Shown: positions 1-8,257 of the stretch, piece by piece
Layout: each line of letters opens with the position of its first letter
How positions within the stretch are numbered: position 1 is the stretch's first letter
DNA from: Elstera litoralis
GTDB lineage: Bacteria; Pseudomonadota; Alphaproteobacteria; Elsterales; Elsteraceae
Assembly: GCF_000963705.1 (NCBI RefSeq)
Contig: NZ_LAJY01000206.1
Span: forward strand, 1-12,992
Reading direction: 5' to 3'
Length of the DNA stretch: 12,992 bases
Program-made: the position numbers and the translations under genes
The notes under the pieces: model-generated
What the model was told of the DNA's origin: nothing
Databases searched by the model: none
What the model saw: only the letters and a program-made list of their open reading frames with translations

Positions 1-1
1 C

Positions 2-2926
2 TGGGCGATGAGCCGCTATTCCGGCCTGTGGATCGGTATGAAGACGATTGCCGAATCGGTCGATAGCTCCGCCTCGGTCTATGTCGATCCGCTGCGCGCC
101 CTGCCGATTATCCCCACCGATTTCGAGTTGCCGCCCGATGGCGTCCATATCCGCTGGCCGGATAAGCCGATGGCGCAGGAAATGCGGCTGCATAAATATA
201 AGCTCTATGCGGCGCTGGCCTTTGCGCGCGCCAATAAGCTCGATCAAATTATGATCGATAGCCCCAAGCCCCGCTTTGGCATCGTCACGACGGGCAAATC
301 TTACCTCGACGTGCGCCAGGCGCTCGAAGACCTCGGCATCGACGAGGCCCAGGCCGCCGAAATCGGGCTACGTGTCTATAAGGTTGGCATGAGCTGGCCG
401 CTGGAGCGCGAAGGCGCGCGGCATTTCGCCGAAGGCTTGGAGGAAATCCTCGTCGTCGAAGAAAAGCGCGCCGTCATCGAAAACCAATTGAAGGAACAGC
501 TTTATAATTGGCGGGAAGACGTGCGCCCGCGCGTGATCGGCAAGTTCGATGAGGAGAAGAATTGGATTCTCCCCTCGCCGGACGAACTCACCCCCGCCCG
601 CATCGCCCGCGTCATCGCTAAACGCATTGGCCGTTTCTACCAGAGCGACCGGATTACCCAGCGCCTCGCCTTTCTGGAGACCAAGGAAAAGCAGCTTGGG
701 GGCCTTAAAACCGAAATTGCGCGCGTGCCCACCTTCTGCTCGGGCTGCCCGCATAATACCTCGACCAAAGTGCCGGACGGCAGCCGCGCGGTTGGCGGGA
801 TCGGCTGTCATTATATGGTCACCTGGATGGACCGGAAGACCGATACCTTCACCCAAATGGGCGGCGAAGGCGTGCCCTGGGTTGGGCAAGCGCCCTTCAC
901 CAAAACGCCGCATATTTTCGCCAATCTGGGCGACGGCACCTATCAGCATTCGGGCGCGCTCGCCATTCGCGCCGCTGTCGCCGCCAAGGTGAACATCACC
1001 TATAAGATCCTGTTCAACGACGCCGTCGCCATGACCGGCGGTCAGCCCCACGATGTGCCGCTGACCGTGCCGCAACTGACGCAGCAACTCACGGCGGAAG
1101 GCGTGCGCAAAGTCGTCGTCGTCACCGACGAGCCCGATAAATACCCGTCCGACGCCGGTTTCGCGCCGGGGGTGCCCGTGCATCATCGCGACGAGCTGGA
1201 TCAGGTTCAGCGCGACATTCGCGAGATCGAAGGCGTCACTGCCATCGTCTACGATCAAACCTGCGCTACCGAAAAGCGTCGCCGCCGCAAGCGCGGCACG
1301 ATGGCGGACCCCGCCAAACGCACGATCATCAATGATCTGGTGTGCGAAGGCTGCGGCGACTGCGGCGAGCAATCCAACTGCGTCTCGATCCTGCCGCTCG
1401 AAACCGAGTTTGGCCGAAAGCGCACTATCGATCAGTCGACCTGCAATAAGGATTTCTCCTGCGTCAAAGGCTTCTGCCCCAGCTTCGTCACAGTGAAGGG
1501 CGGCCAGTTGCGCAAACCCAAGGCGGCGAAGGAAGAAGCTTGGGCGGAACTCCCCGCCCCCACCGTCGCCCCGCTCGCCCCCGTGTATTCGATCTTGGTG
1601 ACGGGCGTCGGCGGGACCGGGGTTGTCACCATCGGCGCGCTGCTCGGCATGGCGGCGCATTTGGATGGTAAGGGCGTGGCCGTGCTCGATATGACCGGCC
1701 TCGCGCAAAAGGGCGGCGCGGTTTATTCGCATATTCGCGTTGCTGAAAAGCCGAACGATATTCACGCCGTGCGCATTCCGGCGGGCGAGGCCGATCTGGT
1801 GATCGGGGCCGATTCGCTTACCACCGGCACCTTCGACAGTCTCGCCAAAGTCCGCGCTGGGGAAACCCGCGTGGTGCTGAACAGCCATGAAAGCATGACG
1901 TCGGACTTCACCCGCAAGCCCGATTTGCGCTTCCCTACCGGCTCCTTGATGCAGGCCGTCGAGGAAGCGGCGGGCACGGGCGAGAATCTACAGGTGCTCG
2001 ATGCGACGCGCATCGCCACCGCCCTTATGGGCGATTCGATTGCCACCAACGCCTTCATGCTCGGCTATGCCGCGCAAAAGGGCTGGTTGCCGGTCAGTCT
2101 CGCCGCCCTGGAACGCGCCATCGAGTTGAACGGCGTCGCCATCGGCTTCAATAAGAAGGCGCTGCTCTGGGGCCGCCGGGCCGCTATCGATCTCGCTGCC
2201 GTGGAAGCTGCCGCCAAACCGGCAATGCAAGTCTCAGGCTCGCAAAAACTCTCGGAGAGCTTGGCTGAGATGGTCGCCCGCCGGGTCGAGTTCCTCACCC
2301 AGTATCAAGACGCCGCCTATGCCGATCGGTATAAGTCGCTGGTCGCCCGCGCCGAAAGCGTGGAACAGCATCTGGTGCCCTATTCCGATAAGCTGGCCCG
2401 CGCCGTCGCCCGCTACGCCTTCAAACTGATGGCGATTAAGGACGAATATGAAGTGGCGCGGCTTTATACCGATGGCACGTTCTTAAAGCAGGTCGCGGCC
2501 CAGTTCGAAGGCGATTATCGCCTCGAATTCAACCTCGCCCCGCCGATGGTCGCCGAGAAAGACGCGACGACTGGGCATCTGCAAAAGAAGGCCTATGGCC
2601 CGTGGATGCTGAAAGCCTTCCGCGTCCTCGCCAAGCTCAAGGGCCTGCGCGGCACCGCGCTCGACCCCTTCGCCCGCACCGACGAGCGTAAAATGGAACG
2701 CCGCCTGCGCGACGAGTATCTCGCCCGCGTGGAAGATATTCTGCGCTCGCTGACCCCGGCGAAGCTGGATACCGCGATAGCGCTGCTGAGCGTGCCGGAG
2801 CAGATTCGCGGTTTCGGCCATGTGAAGGAACGGCACGTCGCCCAAGCGGAAGCCCTCACCGCCAAACTGCTCGCCGACTATCACAATCCTGCCCCCGGAA
2901 CGCCGGTGGCGGCCGCAGCGGAATAA
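2..2926 (+). CDS. Indolepyruvate:ferredoxin oxidoreductase, fused single-chain form (5'-truncated by window edge)
   Basis: TPP- and Fe-S-dependent oxidative decarboxylation of indolepyruvate/arylpyruvates to aryl-acetyl-CoA with ferredoxin reduction, in the cytoplasm. The reading frame is open from base 2; the first ATG (base 8) is internal, because the fused family is usually about 1,150-1,170 aa and only 974 codons are present, so roughly 190 N-terminal residues lie outside. Numbering from that ATG: a CSGCPHN cysteine motif at 244; a TPP-binding GDG at 308-310 followed by an NDAVAMTGGQ stretch; ferredoxin-like cysteines at 446, 449, 452, 458, 479, 485 and 490; then the gamma-type domain with a GVGGTGVVT loop at 533-541; and a long C-terminal helical region (DUF6537-like) ending in Pro/Ala residues. 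No internal stop is seen. It ends at TAA followed by a hairpin. The adjacent Liv-type transporter suggests a role in aromatic acid catabolism (inference). 2-oxoacid specificity cannot be read from sequence. Confidence 0.93.
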   Translation, partial: WAMSRYSGLWIGMKTIAESVDSSASVYVDPLRALPIIPTDFELPPDGVHIRWPDKPMAQEMRLHKYKLYAALAFARANKLDQIMIDSPKPRFGIVTTGKSYLDVRQALEDLGIDEAQAAEIGLRVYKVGMSWPLEREGARHFAEGLEEILVVEEKRAVIENQLKEQLYNWREDVRPRVIGKFDEEKNWILPSPDELTPARIARVIAKRIGRFYQSDRITQRLAFLETKEKQLGGLKTEIARVPTFCSGCPHNTSTKVPDGSRAVGGIGCHYMVTWMDRKTDTFTQMGGEGVPWVGQAPFTKTPHIFANLGDGTYQHSGALAIRAAVAAKVNITYKILFNDAVAMTGGQPHDVPLTVPQLTQQLTAEGVRKVVVVTDEPDKYPSDAGFAPGVPVHHRDELDQVQRDIREIEGVTAIVYDQTCATEKRRRRKRGTMADPAKRTIINDLVCEGCGDCGEQSNCVSILPLETEFGRKRTIDQSTCNKDFSCVKGFCPSFVTVKGGQLRKPKAAKEEAWAELPAPTVAPLAPVYSILVTGVGGTGVVTIGALLGMAAHLDGKGVAVLDMTGLAQKGGAVYSHIRVAEKPNDIHAVRIPAGEADLVIGADSLTTGTFDSLAKVRAGETRVVLNSHESMTSDFTRKPDLRFPTGSLMQAVEEAAGTGENLQVLDATRIATALMGDSIATNAFMLGYAAQKGWLPVSLAALERAIELNGVAIGFNKKALLWGRRAAIDLAAVEAAAKPAMQVSGSQKLSESLAEMVARRVEFLTQYQDAAYADRYKSLVARAESVEQHLVPYSDKLARAVARYAFKLMAIKDEYEVARLYTDGTFLKQVAAQFEGDYRLEFNLAPPMVAEKDATTGHLQKKAYGPWMLKAFRVLAKLKGLRGTALDPFARTDERKMERRLRDEYLARVEDILRSLTPAKLDTAIALLSVPEQIRGFGHVKERHVAQAEALTAKLLADYHNPAPGTPVAAAAE

Positions 2927-2929
2927 GGA

Positions 2930-2963
2930 AACGCGGAGGCGGCGGCCCCGCCGCTTCCGCGTT
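2930..2963. terminator. GC-rich hairpin between convergent genes, probable bidirectional terminator
   Basis: A 14-bp stem (AACGCGGAGGCGGC at 2930-2943 with its near-perfect complement at 2950-2963, one G-T pair) encloses a 6-nt loop. It lies 3 bases after the oxidoreductase stop and 10 bases beyond the stop of the convergent small gene. Downstream T content is modest on the + strand (TTCTTG) and TTTCC on the - strand, so it may work in both directions. Confidence 0.6.
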
Positions 2964-2973
2964 CTTGCCCCGC

Positions 2974-3342
2974 TCAACTGGCTAGGGTGAAGCTGCCCGA
3001 GCCGGAAGCATTGCTAAAATTATTAAAGGAAACGCCCTGGGTTACGGTGCCCAAGGCTTGCCCAGTCGTCGGGTTGGTGAAGGTCACCGTGACCTGCGAA
3101 TCTTCCCCCGGCACGTTTTTGAACGTCAGCGCGAATTTCGCCGCCCCAAGCTGCGCCGCCGGGACGAAAAAATTGCCCTCGAACATGCTGCTGCTGAAAT
3201 CGGGGTCCGAGCCGCCTGACAGGGTGCCGCTGAAGCTGACTTGGCTGCCAGAGGCGTCGTCGAACGAGAGTTGAGCGGTTACATTGGTTCCCCCGCGCAG
3301 CGCGACGGTTCCGTTAACATCAATCGAAACAGTTTCGGACAT
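2974..3342 (-). CDS. Small acidic beta-rich protein of unknown function
   Basis: A 122-residue protein that I do not firmly recognise. The start is set by a perfect AGGAGGT Shine-Dalgarno at 3347-3353, just upstream of ATG 3342. The frame stays open for 22 codons further upstream, but that extension has no such signal and is Arg-rich, unlike the rest. The protein is rich in Ser, Thr, Gly, Asn and Val, has about 9 acidic against 3 basic residues, and lacks Cys, Trp, Tyr and His. Alternating hydrophobic/polar stretches (VSIDVNGTVAL, AKFALTFKN, SQVTVTFTN) suggest a beta-sandwich or beta-barrel. The C-terminal pattern (TFTNPTTGQALG, then GSGSFTLAS) faintly recalls VapA-like beta-barrel domains, which is only an impression. 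No signal peptide or membrane segment is seen. It is convergent with the oxidoreductase and divergent from the transporter operon. Confidence 0.75.
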   Translation of the reverse strand: MSETVSIDVNGTVALRGGTNVTAQLSFDDASGSQVSFSGTLSGGSDPDFSSSMFEGNFFVPAAQLGAAKFALTFKNVPGEDSQVTVTFTNPTTGQALGTVTQGVSFNNFSNASGSGSFTLAS

Positions 3343-3411
3343 AGGGACCTCCTGAGAAGGATGGCGGCGGGATGCGTTAACTTTGCGCGCACTTGTTGCC
3401 GTCTGCACAAC

Positions 3412-3440
3412 TTATTATCTTTCATACTAAAATATGTCAA
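3412..3440 (-). promoter_or_regulatory. Candidate sigma-70 promoter for the small beta-rich protein gene
   Basis: On the minus strand a perfect TTGACA (3440-3435) is followed by an AT-rich spacer and either GATAAT (3419-3414, 15-bp spacer) or TAATAA (3417-3412, 17-bp spacer). This is an AT-rich island in GC-rich DNA about 70-100 bp upstream of the minus-strand ATG at 3342, giving a leader of roughly 65 nt. Confidence 0.45.
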
Positions 3441-3538
3441 CTGCGCAGGCCTTCTAACCAATCGCGCGCTTCGGGCGGATAAGCCCCCAAGAGCATCGCC
3501 CTATTTCCGCCCAGACGGTCGCAGGATGCTGCACCCTC

Positions 3539-3567
3539 TTGGCAAGCCGAGACCAATCCGCCAGGAT
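3539..3567 (+). promoter_or_regulatory. Possible promoter of the transporter operon
   Basis: TTGGCA (3539-3544) and CAGGAT (3562-3567) are separated by 17 bp, which would start transcription about 30 nt before the binding-protein ATG at 3604. The -35 matches well and the -10 only 3 of 6, as is common in alphaproteobacteria. Weak evidence; the promoter could lie elsewhere in 3443-3600. Confidence 0.28.
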
Positions 3568-3603
3568 CGTTCGGCTTTTGAGTTCAAAAAATGGGGGGAA
3601 CGC

Positions 3604-4859
3604 ATGTCGTCAGCACAGCAAGGGATGAACGGGCTTACCCGGCGTCAGGTTTTGGTGGGCACCGCTGGCCTTGTTGGCGCGGCCAGCGTCATCGGTGCGC
3701 CCGCCATCGCGCAAAGCACGGGCGGGCCGCTGAAGGTCGGCGTGCTGCTGCCCCGCTCTGGCATTCTGGCGCAGGCAGGGCAATCCTGCGCGCGGGCCGA
3801 AGCGATTAGCGCAACCGTGCTGAAAGCCCTCGGGTATTCGGTGGAAATCATCCCCGGCGATACCGAATCGAACACCGATACCGCCCGCGCCCGCGCCGAA
3901 AAGCTGATTAACGACGGCGCCCATGTGTTGATCGGCGCGTTCGACAGCGGCCAGACCGGCGCTGCCGCCCAAGTGTGCGAACAGCGCGGCATTCCGCTGA
4001 TCGCCAATATCGCAGCGGCGCCGCAGTTGACCGAGCAGGGCTATAAGACCTTCTTCCGCAATTTCCCGACCTCGCTCGATCTCGTGAAAAACGCCTTTCC
4101 GTTGATGAAGGATATTTTCGCCACCACCGGCAAAACCCCGTCGAAAGCGCTGTTCCTGCACGCCAACGATACTTTCGGCATGGCCAATAAGGGCGCATTC
4201 GACAAGCTGTTCCCCGATGCGGGGATGCCGTTCACGATGCTGGAGTCCATCGCCTACGATCCGAAAGCGCAAGACCTGTCGGTCGAGGTTGCCAAGGCGA
4301 AAGCCAGCGGCGCGGAACTCCTGATCGTCACCACCCGCGCCGCCGACGCAATCCTGATCGTGCGCGAAATGGTCAAGCAGCGCTTCGAGCCGATGGGCCT
4401 GATGAGCCCCGGCTCGCCCGGCCTCTACGACGAGCAATTCTATAAGGTGCTCGGCAAATATTCCGATTACGCCACGACGATTCTGCCTGGTACAATCCGC
4501 GCTACGAGCTGAGCCGCCAAGTGCAGGCCGAGTTCGTCAAGCTCTTCCCGAAAGATAAGTTCGAGGGCCACGCTTTTAACATCGGCTGTACGCTCGATGC
4601 GCTGCTGGTCGCCGCCGACGCCCATAAGCGCGCGGGCACCACCGCCGCTCCGGCCCTGCTGGAGGCGCTGCGCACGACCAAGCTTGAGACGCATATGATG
4701 ATCGGCCCGGCGATCACTTTCGACGCCAAAGGCCAGAACATTAAATTCTCCAGCGCTGTCGTGCAGAATCTTGACCAGCGCCCCACGGTGGTGCTTCCCA
4801 ATGTGTCGGCGGAAAAAGCGCCGGTCTTCCCCATGCCCGGCTGGCAGAACCGAGGATAA
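3604..4859 (+). pseudogene. Liv-type ABC transporter periplasmic substrate-binding protein, single-base frameshift
   Basis: Periplasmic ligand-binding component of a branched-chain amino acid/aromatic acid type importer (Peripla_BP_6-like, LivK/AmiC fold). ATG 3604 follows a GGGGGGA Shine-Dalgarno. The N-terminus is a Tat-type signal: TRRQVLVG at residues 12-19, a hydrophobic Gly/Ala stretch, and probable cleavage after APAIA (residue 36). The mature part opens with LKVGVLLPRSG, typical of the family. The frame runs into a stop at 4512, but the homologous C-terminal part continues in another frame to 4859. The junction is at 4486-4490 (CCTGG): reading CCN-TGG-TAC-AAT-CCG-CGC restores LPWYNPRYEL, so one base is missing. 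Corrected length is 418 aa, normal for the family. No other defect is seen, so this could be a sequencing error or a recent mutation. It is first in the operon, 9 bp before the permease gene. The ligand is unknown. Confidence 0.85.
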
Positions 4860-4868
4860 GAAACCCCC

Positions 4869-5738
4869 GTGTCTTTTTCACTTTATGCCGGAACGCTGAG
4901 TTCCGGCATCCTGACCGGGCTGGTCTATGGCCTTGCCGCTATGGGCCTCTCGGTGATTTTCGGGGTCGTTCGGCTCGTCAATTTTGCCCACGGCGAAATG
5001 ATGGTGCTCGGCATGTTCGCCGCAGTTCTGCTGGCGACCGCCTGGGGGATCGATCCGCTGTTGAGCGCGCTTCCCGTGGCAGCCCTGCTGTTCGCGGCGG
5101 GCTATGTTTTGCAGCGCGGGTTGCTGAACCGTTTCATCGACCGGCCCGATCACCAGCAGTTCATTCTGCTGCTCGGCGTTGCCATGATTCTGGTCAATAG
5201 CCTCATGATGGTCTTCGGGCCGGACGCGCGCAGCACCAACGTGGCCTATGGTTTCGATGCGTTTTTTATCGGCGAGATCACGCTGGATAAAACCCGTGTT
5301 TATGCCGCGACTGGCGCGCTGGCGGTCGCGGCGGCGCTCTATAGTTTTTTCCGCTTCAGCCGCACCGGCATTGCGATTCGCGCCTGCGCCGATAATCAGT
5401 TGGGCGCGGCAGTGGTCGGGCTCGACGTGAAGGGGCTGTATGCGATTACCTTCGGCATCGGCGCGGGCGTCGTCGGGATCGCCGGGTGCCTGATGAGCCT
5501 CGTCATCGACGTGCGCCCGCAGTTGGCCCCTGAATATACGCTGCTGAGCTTCATTATCGTCATCGTTGGCGGGCTGGGCAGCATGGGCGGGGCCTTGCTC
5601 GGCGGCGTGTTGATCGGGGTGTCCGAAGCCCTCGCGGGCATTCTCATCGATCCGTCGCGCAAGCAGATGGTCTCTTATGCGCTGCTAATTCTGGTGCTGC
5701 TCGTGCGCCCGCAGGGCCTCCTTGGAAAGCGCGCCTGA
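4869..5738 (+). CDS. livH: Branched-chain amino acid-type ABC transporter permease, LivH family
   Basis: Inner-membrane permease, one of the two transmembrane subunits of the importer. The 289-aa length is normal. Start is GTG at 4869, 9 bp after the binding-protein stop; GAGG at 4852-4855 is a distant ribosome site that overlaps the previous stop. The family-typical block GLSVIFGVVRLVNFAHGE lies near residues 26-43, followed by several hydrophobic helices, a cytoplasmic segment with FSRTGIAIRACADN that contacts the ATPases, a glycine-rich VGGLGSMGGALLGG segment, and the usual C-terminal LLVRPQGLLG. Its stop overlaps the next ATG by one base (TGATG at 5736-5740), so translation is probably coupled. 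Intact, unlike three of its operon partners. The transported substrate cannot be inferred from the permease; aromatic acids are possible given the upstream oxidoreductase. Confidence 0.92.
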   Translation: MSFSLYAGTLSSGILTGLVYGLAAMGLSVIFGVVRLVNFAHGEMMVLGMFAAVLLATAWGIDPLLSALPVAALLFAAGYVLQRGLLNRFIDRPDHQQFILLLGVAMILVNSLMMVFGPDARSTNVAYGFDAFFIGEITLDKTRVYAATGALAVAAALYSFFRFSRTGIAIRACADNQLGAAVVGLDVKGLYAITFGIGAGVVGIAGCLMSLVIDVRPQLAPEYTLLSFIIVIVGGLGSMGGALLGGVLIGVSEALAGILIDPSRKQMVSYALLILVLLVRPQGLLGKRA

Positions 5739-6763
5739 TGCGAGCCACTGATCTTTTCGACGGCGTGACGCCACGCGGTAAAATGCTGTTCACCGCCGGG
5801 CTCGCGGCCCTGCTGCTGGCCCCCGAAGTGGCCGATAGCTACCTGATTTCTATTCTCACGCTGATTTTCTGGTTCGCCTATGTCGGGCAAGCCTGGAACG
5901 TGATGATGGGGTTTGCCGGGCAACTTTCGCTCGGCCACGCCCTCTATGTCGGCCTCGGCGGTTACGGCGCGGCGGCGCTCTATCTGCATTTAGGATTAGG
6001 CCCGTGGGTGGGAATGCTGGTGGTGGTGCCCGTCTGTGCGCTTGTCGGCATGGCGATTGGCTGGCTCGGCTTCCGCTTCGGTGTGCGCGGCGTGCATTTC
6101 GCCCTGCTGACGATTGCCTGCGCCGAATTCACCCGCGTCGCCTTCGATCATATCACCTCCTTGGGCGGCTCCGGCGGCCTGTTCCTCCCGGTGGTCGGCG
6201 GGCGCGGCGATGATCTGCTGATGCTGCGCGGCTCGCCGCAGCTTTATTATTACGTGATGCTGGTGCTGGCGCTGCTGGCGCTGGCGCTCTGCCGGATCGT
6301 GACCCGCACGCGCCTTGGCTATTTCTGGTTAGCGTTACGCGAGAATCCGGACGCGGCGGCGGCCTTGGGCATTCCACTGCTGCGGGTGAAGCTGCTCGCG
6401 GTGGGCCTGTCGGCAGGCATGACCGCCGTCGGCGGCGTGTTCTACGCTTTCTATTACAACAACCTCTTCCCCGATCAGGTGTTTGCGATGGGCCGCTCCA
6501 TCGAAATTCTGCTCGGGCCGATCGTCGGCGGCATCGGTACTGTCTTCGGGCCAATCCTGGGCGCGATGATCCTCACCCCCATCGGCGAGGGCGCGAGCCT
6601 GCTGCTCGAAGCCCTCGGCATCACTCTGCCCGGCACTAAGCAGGTGATTTACGGGCTAATGCTGGTGCTCATTATCTGCTTCCGCCCGGCTGGGATTTGG
6701 CCGTGGATCGCGGTAAAAGCCGGGCTCGTGATTCCCCCTGGCGAGCGGGGAGACGCGGAATGA
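5738..6763 (+). CDS. livM: Branched-chain amino acid-type ABC transporter permease, LivM family
   Basis: Second inner-membrane permease subunit, 341 aa, partner of the LivH-type protein encoded just upstream. The start overlaps the LivH stop (TGATG). After a short cytoplasmic N-terminus come many hydrophobic segments. Family hallmarks are NVMMGFAGQLSLGHALYVGLG near residues 52-72, VRGVHFALLTIACAEFTR in the middle, the ATPase-contact segment FWLALRENPDAAAALGI, the GPIVGGIGTVFGPILGA stretch, and a C-terminal ICFRPAGIWPW. Its stop overlaps the start of the ATPase gene by four bases (ATGA at 6760-6763). The frame is undamaged. Confidence 0.92.
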   Translation: MRATDLFDGVTPRGKMLFTAGLAALLLAPEVADSYLISILTLIFWFAYVGQAWNVMMGFAGQLSLGHALYVGLGGYGAAALYLHLGLGPWVGMLVVVPVCALVGMAIGWLGFRFGVRGVHFALLTIACAEFTRVAFDHITSLGGSGGLFLPVVGGRGDDLLMLRGSPQLYYYVMLVLALLALALCRIVTRTRLGYFWLALRENPDAAAALGIPLLRVKLLAVGLSAGMTAVGGVFYAFYYNNLFPDQVFAMGRSIEILLGPIVGGIGTVFGPILGAMILTPIGEGASLLLEALGITLPGTKQVIYGLMLVLIICFRPAGIWPWIAVKAGLVIPPGERGDAE

Positions 6764-7501
6764 GCCTCTCCCTCACCGTCACCGGCCTCACCAAACATTT
6801 TCGCGGCCTGCGCGCGCTGGAAGACGTGAGCTTCACTGTGCCGGGCGGCAAGATCGTGGCGCTGATCGGCCCCAATGGCGCGGGGAAAACCACCTGCTTC
6901 AATCTGATTGCCGGGGTGTTTCCGCCCGATGCGGGCCGGGTGCATCTGGCCGAGCGCGACGTGACCGGGTTGCGCCCGGACCAGATGTGCGCGGCGGGAA
7001 TCGGGCGCACCTTCCAGATCGTCAAACCTTTCGCCGGGCTGTCGGTACTGGAAAAATGTGCTCGTCGGCGCGCTGCACCGGGAGAGCCGCGTTCCCGCCG
7101 CCCGCGACAAGGCAGCGGCGGTGCTGGCCCTGCTGGGCCTCGACGCGCAAGCCCATCGCCTCGCGGGCTCGCTCACCCTGCCCGACCGCAAGCGCCTAGA
7201 AGTGGCCAAAGCCCTCGCCACGCAGCCACAAATTCTGCTGCTCGACGAGGTCATGGCGGGGCTGCGCCCAACCGAGACCGACGCGATGGTCGCCACCCTG
7301 ACCGACCTCAACCGACGCACCGGCATTACCATTCTATTGATCGAACACGTCATGCGCGCCGTGATGGCGCTGGCCGAACAGGTGATCGTACTGGAACAAG
7401 GCCGCAAGCTGGCGGAAGGCACGCCGGAGCAGGTGACGCAAGACCCGCGCGTTATCGAAACCTACCTCGGCCACGATCTTCCCGAGGGAGAGCCCGCATG
7501 A
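6760..7501 (+). pseudogene. livG: ABC transporter ATP-binding protein, LivG family, single-base frameshift
   Basis: Cytoplasmic ATPase subunit of the importer. ATG 6760 overlaps the LivM stop. Walker A GPNGAGKTT is at residues 37-45 and the Q-loop GRTFQIVKPF near 82-91. Soon after, the frame breaks at an A5 tract (7052-7056, GAAAAATGTG): with four A's it would read VLENVLVGALHRES, the expected sequence, so one A is extra. The second half (7055-7501) carries a degenerate ABC signature, LTLPDRKRLEVAKAL, instead of LSGGQ, as in a subgroup of LivG proteins, then Walker B ILLLDEVMAGL and the H-loop LLIEHVMRAV. Corrected length is 246 aa, normal. As written the protein would lose signature and Walker B and be non-functional. 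The stop overlaps the next ATG by four bases. Confidence 0.88.
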
Positions 7502-8216
7502 GCGACGCCGGGTCCTTGCGGGTCGAAAATCTTGCGGTCGCCTATGGCGATGCGCTGGCACTCGATGGCGTCAGCCTCGCCGTGCAGGCGGGGGACGTTA
7601 CCACGATCATCGGCACCAATGGCGCGGGCAAAACCACGCTGATCCGCGCGATTGCCGGGTTGCTGCCGATCCGCAGCGGCCACATCTTCTACGATGGGCA
7701 GGAGATCACCGGGCGGCCCAGCCACCGGATTTGCGATCTGGGCTTGGGCCAAGTCGCCGAAGGTCGCCAGGTCTTCCCCAGCCTCTCGGTGCGCGAAAAC
7801 CTGCTAATGGGGCCGTCATTCCCCGCGCGCGCGGCCGGGCCGACGAAACCTATGCCGCCATGTTGGACCTCTTCCCCCGCTTGCGCGAGCGGTTGCATCA
7901 GGCCGCCGGAACCCTCTCGGGCGGCGAACAGCAGATGCTGGCCATCGCCCGCTGCCTGATGGGCCAGCCGCGCTTGATTATGTTCGACGAACCCTCGCTC
8001 GGCCTGTCGCCAGCGATGGCGAGCGAGGTTTTCCGCATCATCCGCCGCCTGAAGGACGAGGGAATGACGATTATCCTCGTGGAACAGAATGTCGCGGCCT
8101 CCCTGGCGCTCGCCGATCAAGCCTATGTGCTGGAAACCGGGCGGATCACCCTCAGCGGCACCGGGCAGACGCTGCTGCGCGATCCGCGCGTGCGGGAAGC
8201 CTATTTGGGGCTTTGA
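7498..8216 (+). pseudogene. livF: ABC transporter ATP-binding protein, LivF family, single-base frameshift
   Basis: Second cytoplasmic ATPase subunit, last gene of the transporter operon. ATG 7498 lies in an ATGA overlap with the preceding gene. Walker A GTNGAGKTT is at residues 39-47, and VAEGRQVFPSLSVRENLLMG, the LivF-typical Q-loop region, follows. The frame breaks at the G4 run 7809-7812: a fifth G would give MGAVIPRARGRADETYAAML, so one G is missing. The remaining frame to 8216 contains the signature LSGGEQQMLAIARCL, Walker B LIMFDEPSLGLSP and the H-loop ILVEQNV, and ends REAYLGL like other LivF proteins. Corrected length is 239 aa, normal. No further lesions are seen, so sequencing error in a homopolymer is a serious alternative to true inactivation. 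Confidence 0.88.
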
Positions 8217-8257
8217 GTTCGCTAGAACAGCAGTTGCCTGATGACCCGCTCTTGCTC

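Noticed and set aside
368..1888. 506-codon open frame on the minus strand
   Set aside because: Fully antisense to the oxidoreductase, whose motifs are unmistakable; composition (Gly/Ala/Arg/His-rich, no domains) is that of a GC-rich shadow frame.
3536..3570. Possible sigma-54 promoter (TGGCA near 3540)
   Set aside because: No GC element at the required -12 spacing.
3241..3603. In-frame upstream extension of the binding protein
   Set aside because: It runs through the promoter region and over the small minus-strand gene; the ATG at 3604 has a ribosome site and is followed at once by a Tat signal peptide.
3610..4437. 275-codon open frame on the minus strand
   Set aside because: Antisense to the binding-protein gene, low-complexity Gly/His/Arg composition.
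4480..7815. Programmed ribosomal frameshifting as explanation of the three breaks
   Set aside because: The needed shifts differ in direction (-1, +1, -1), none has a classical slippery heptamer with a downstream structure, and such recoding is not known in Liv operons.
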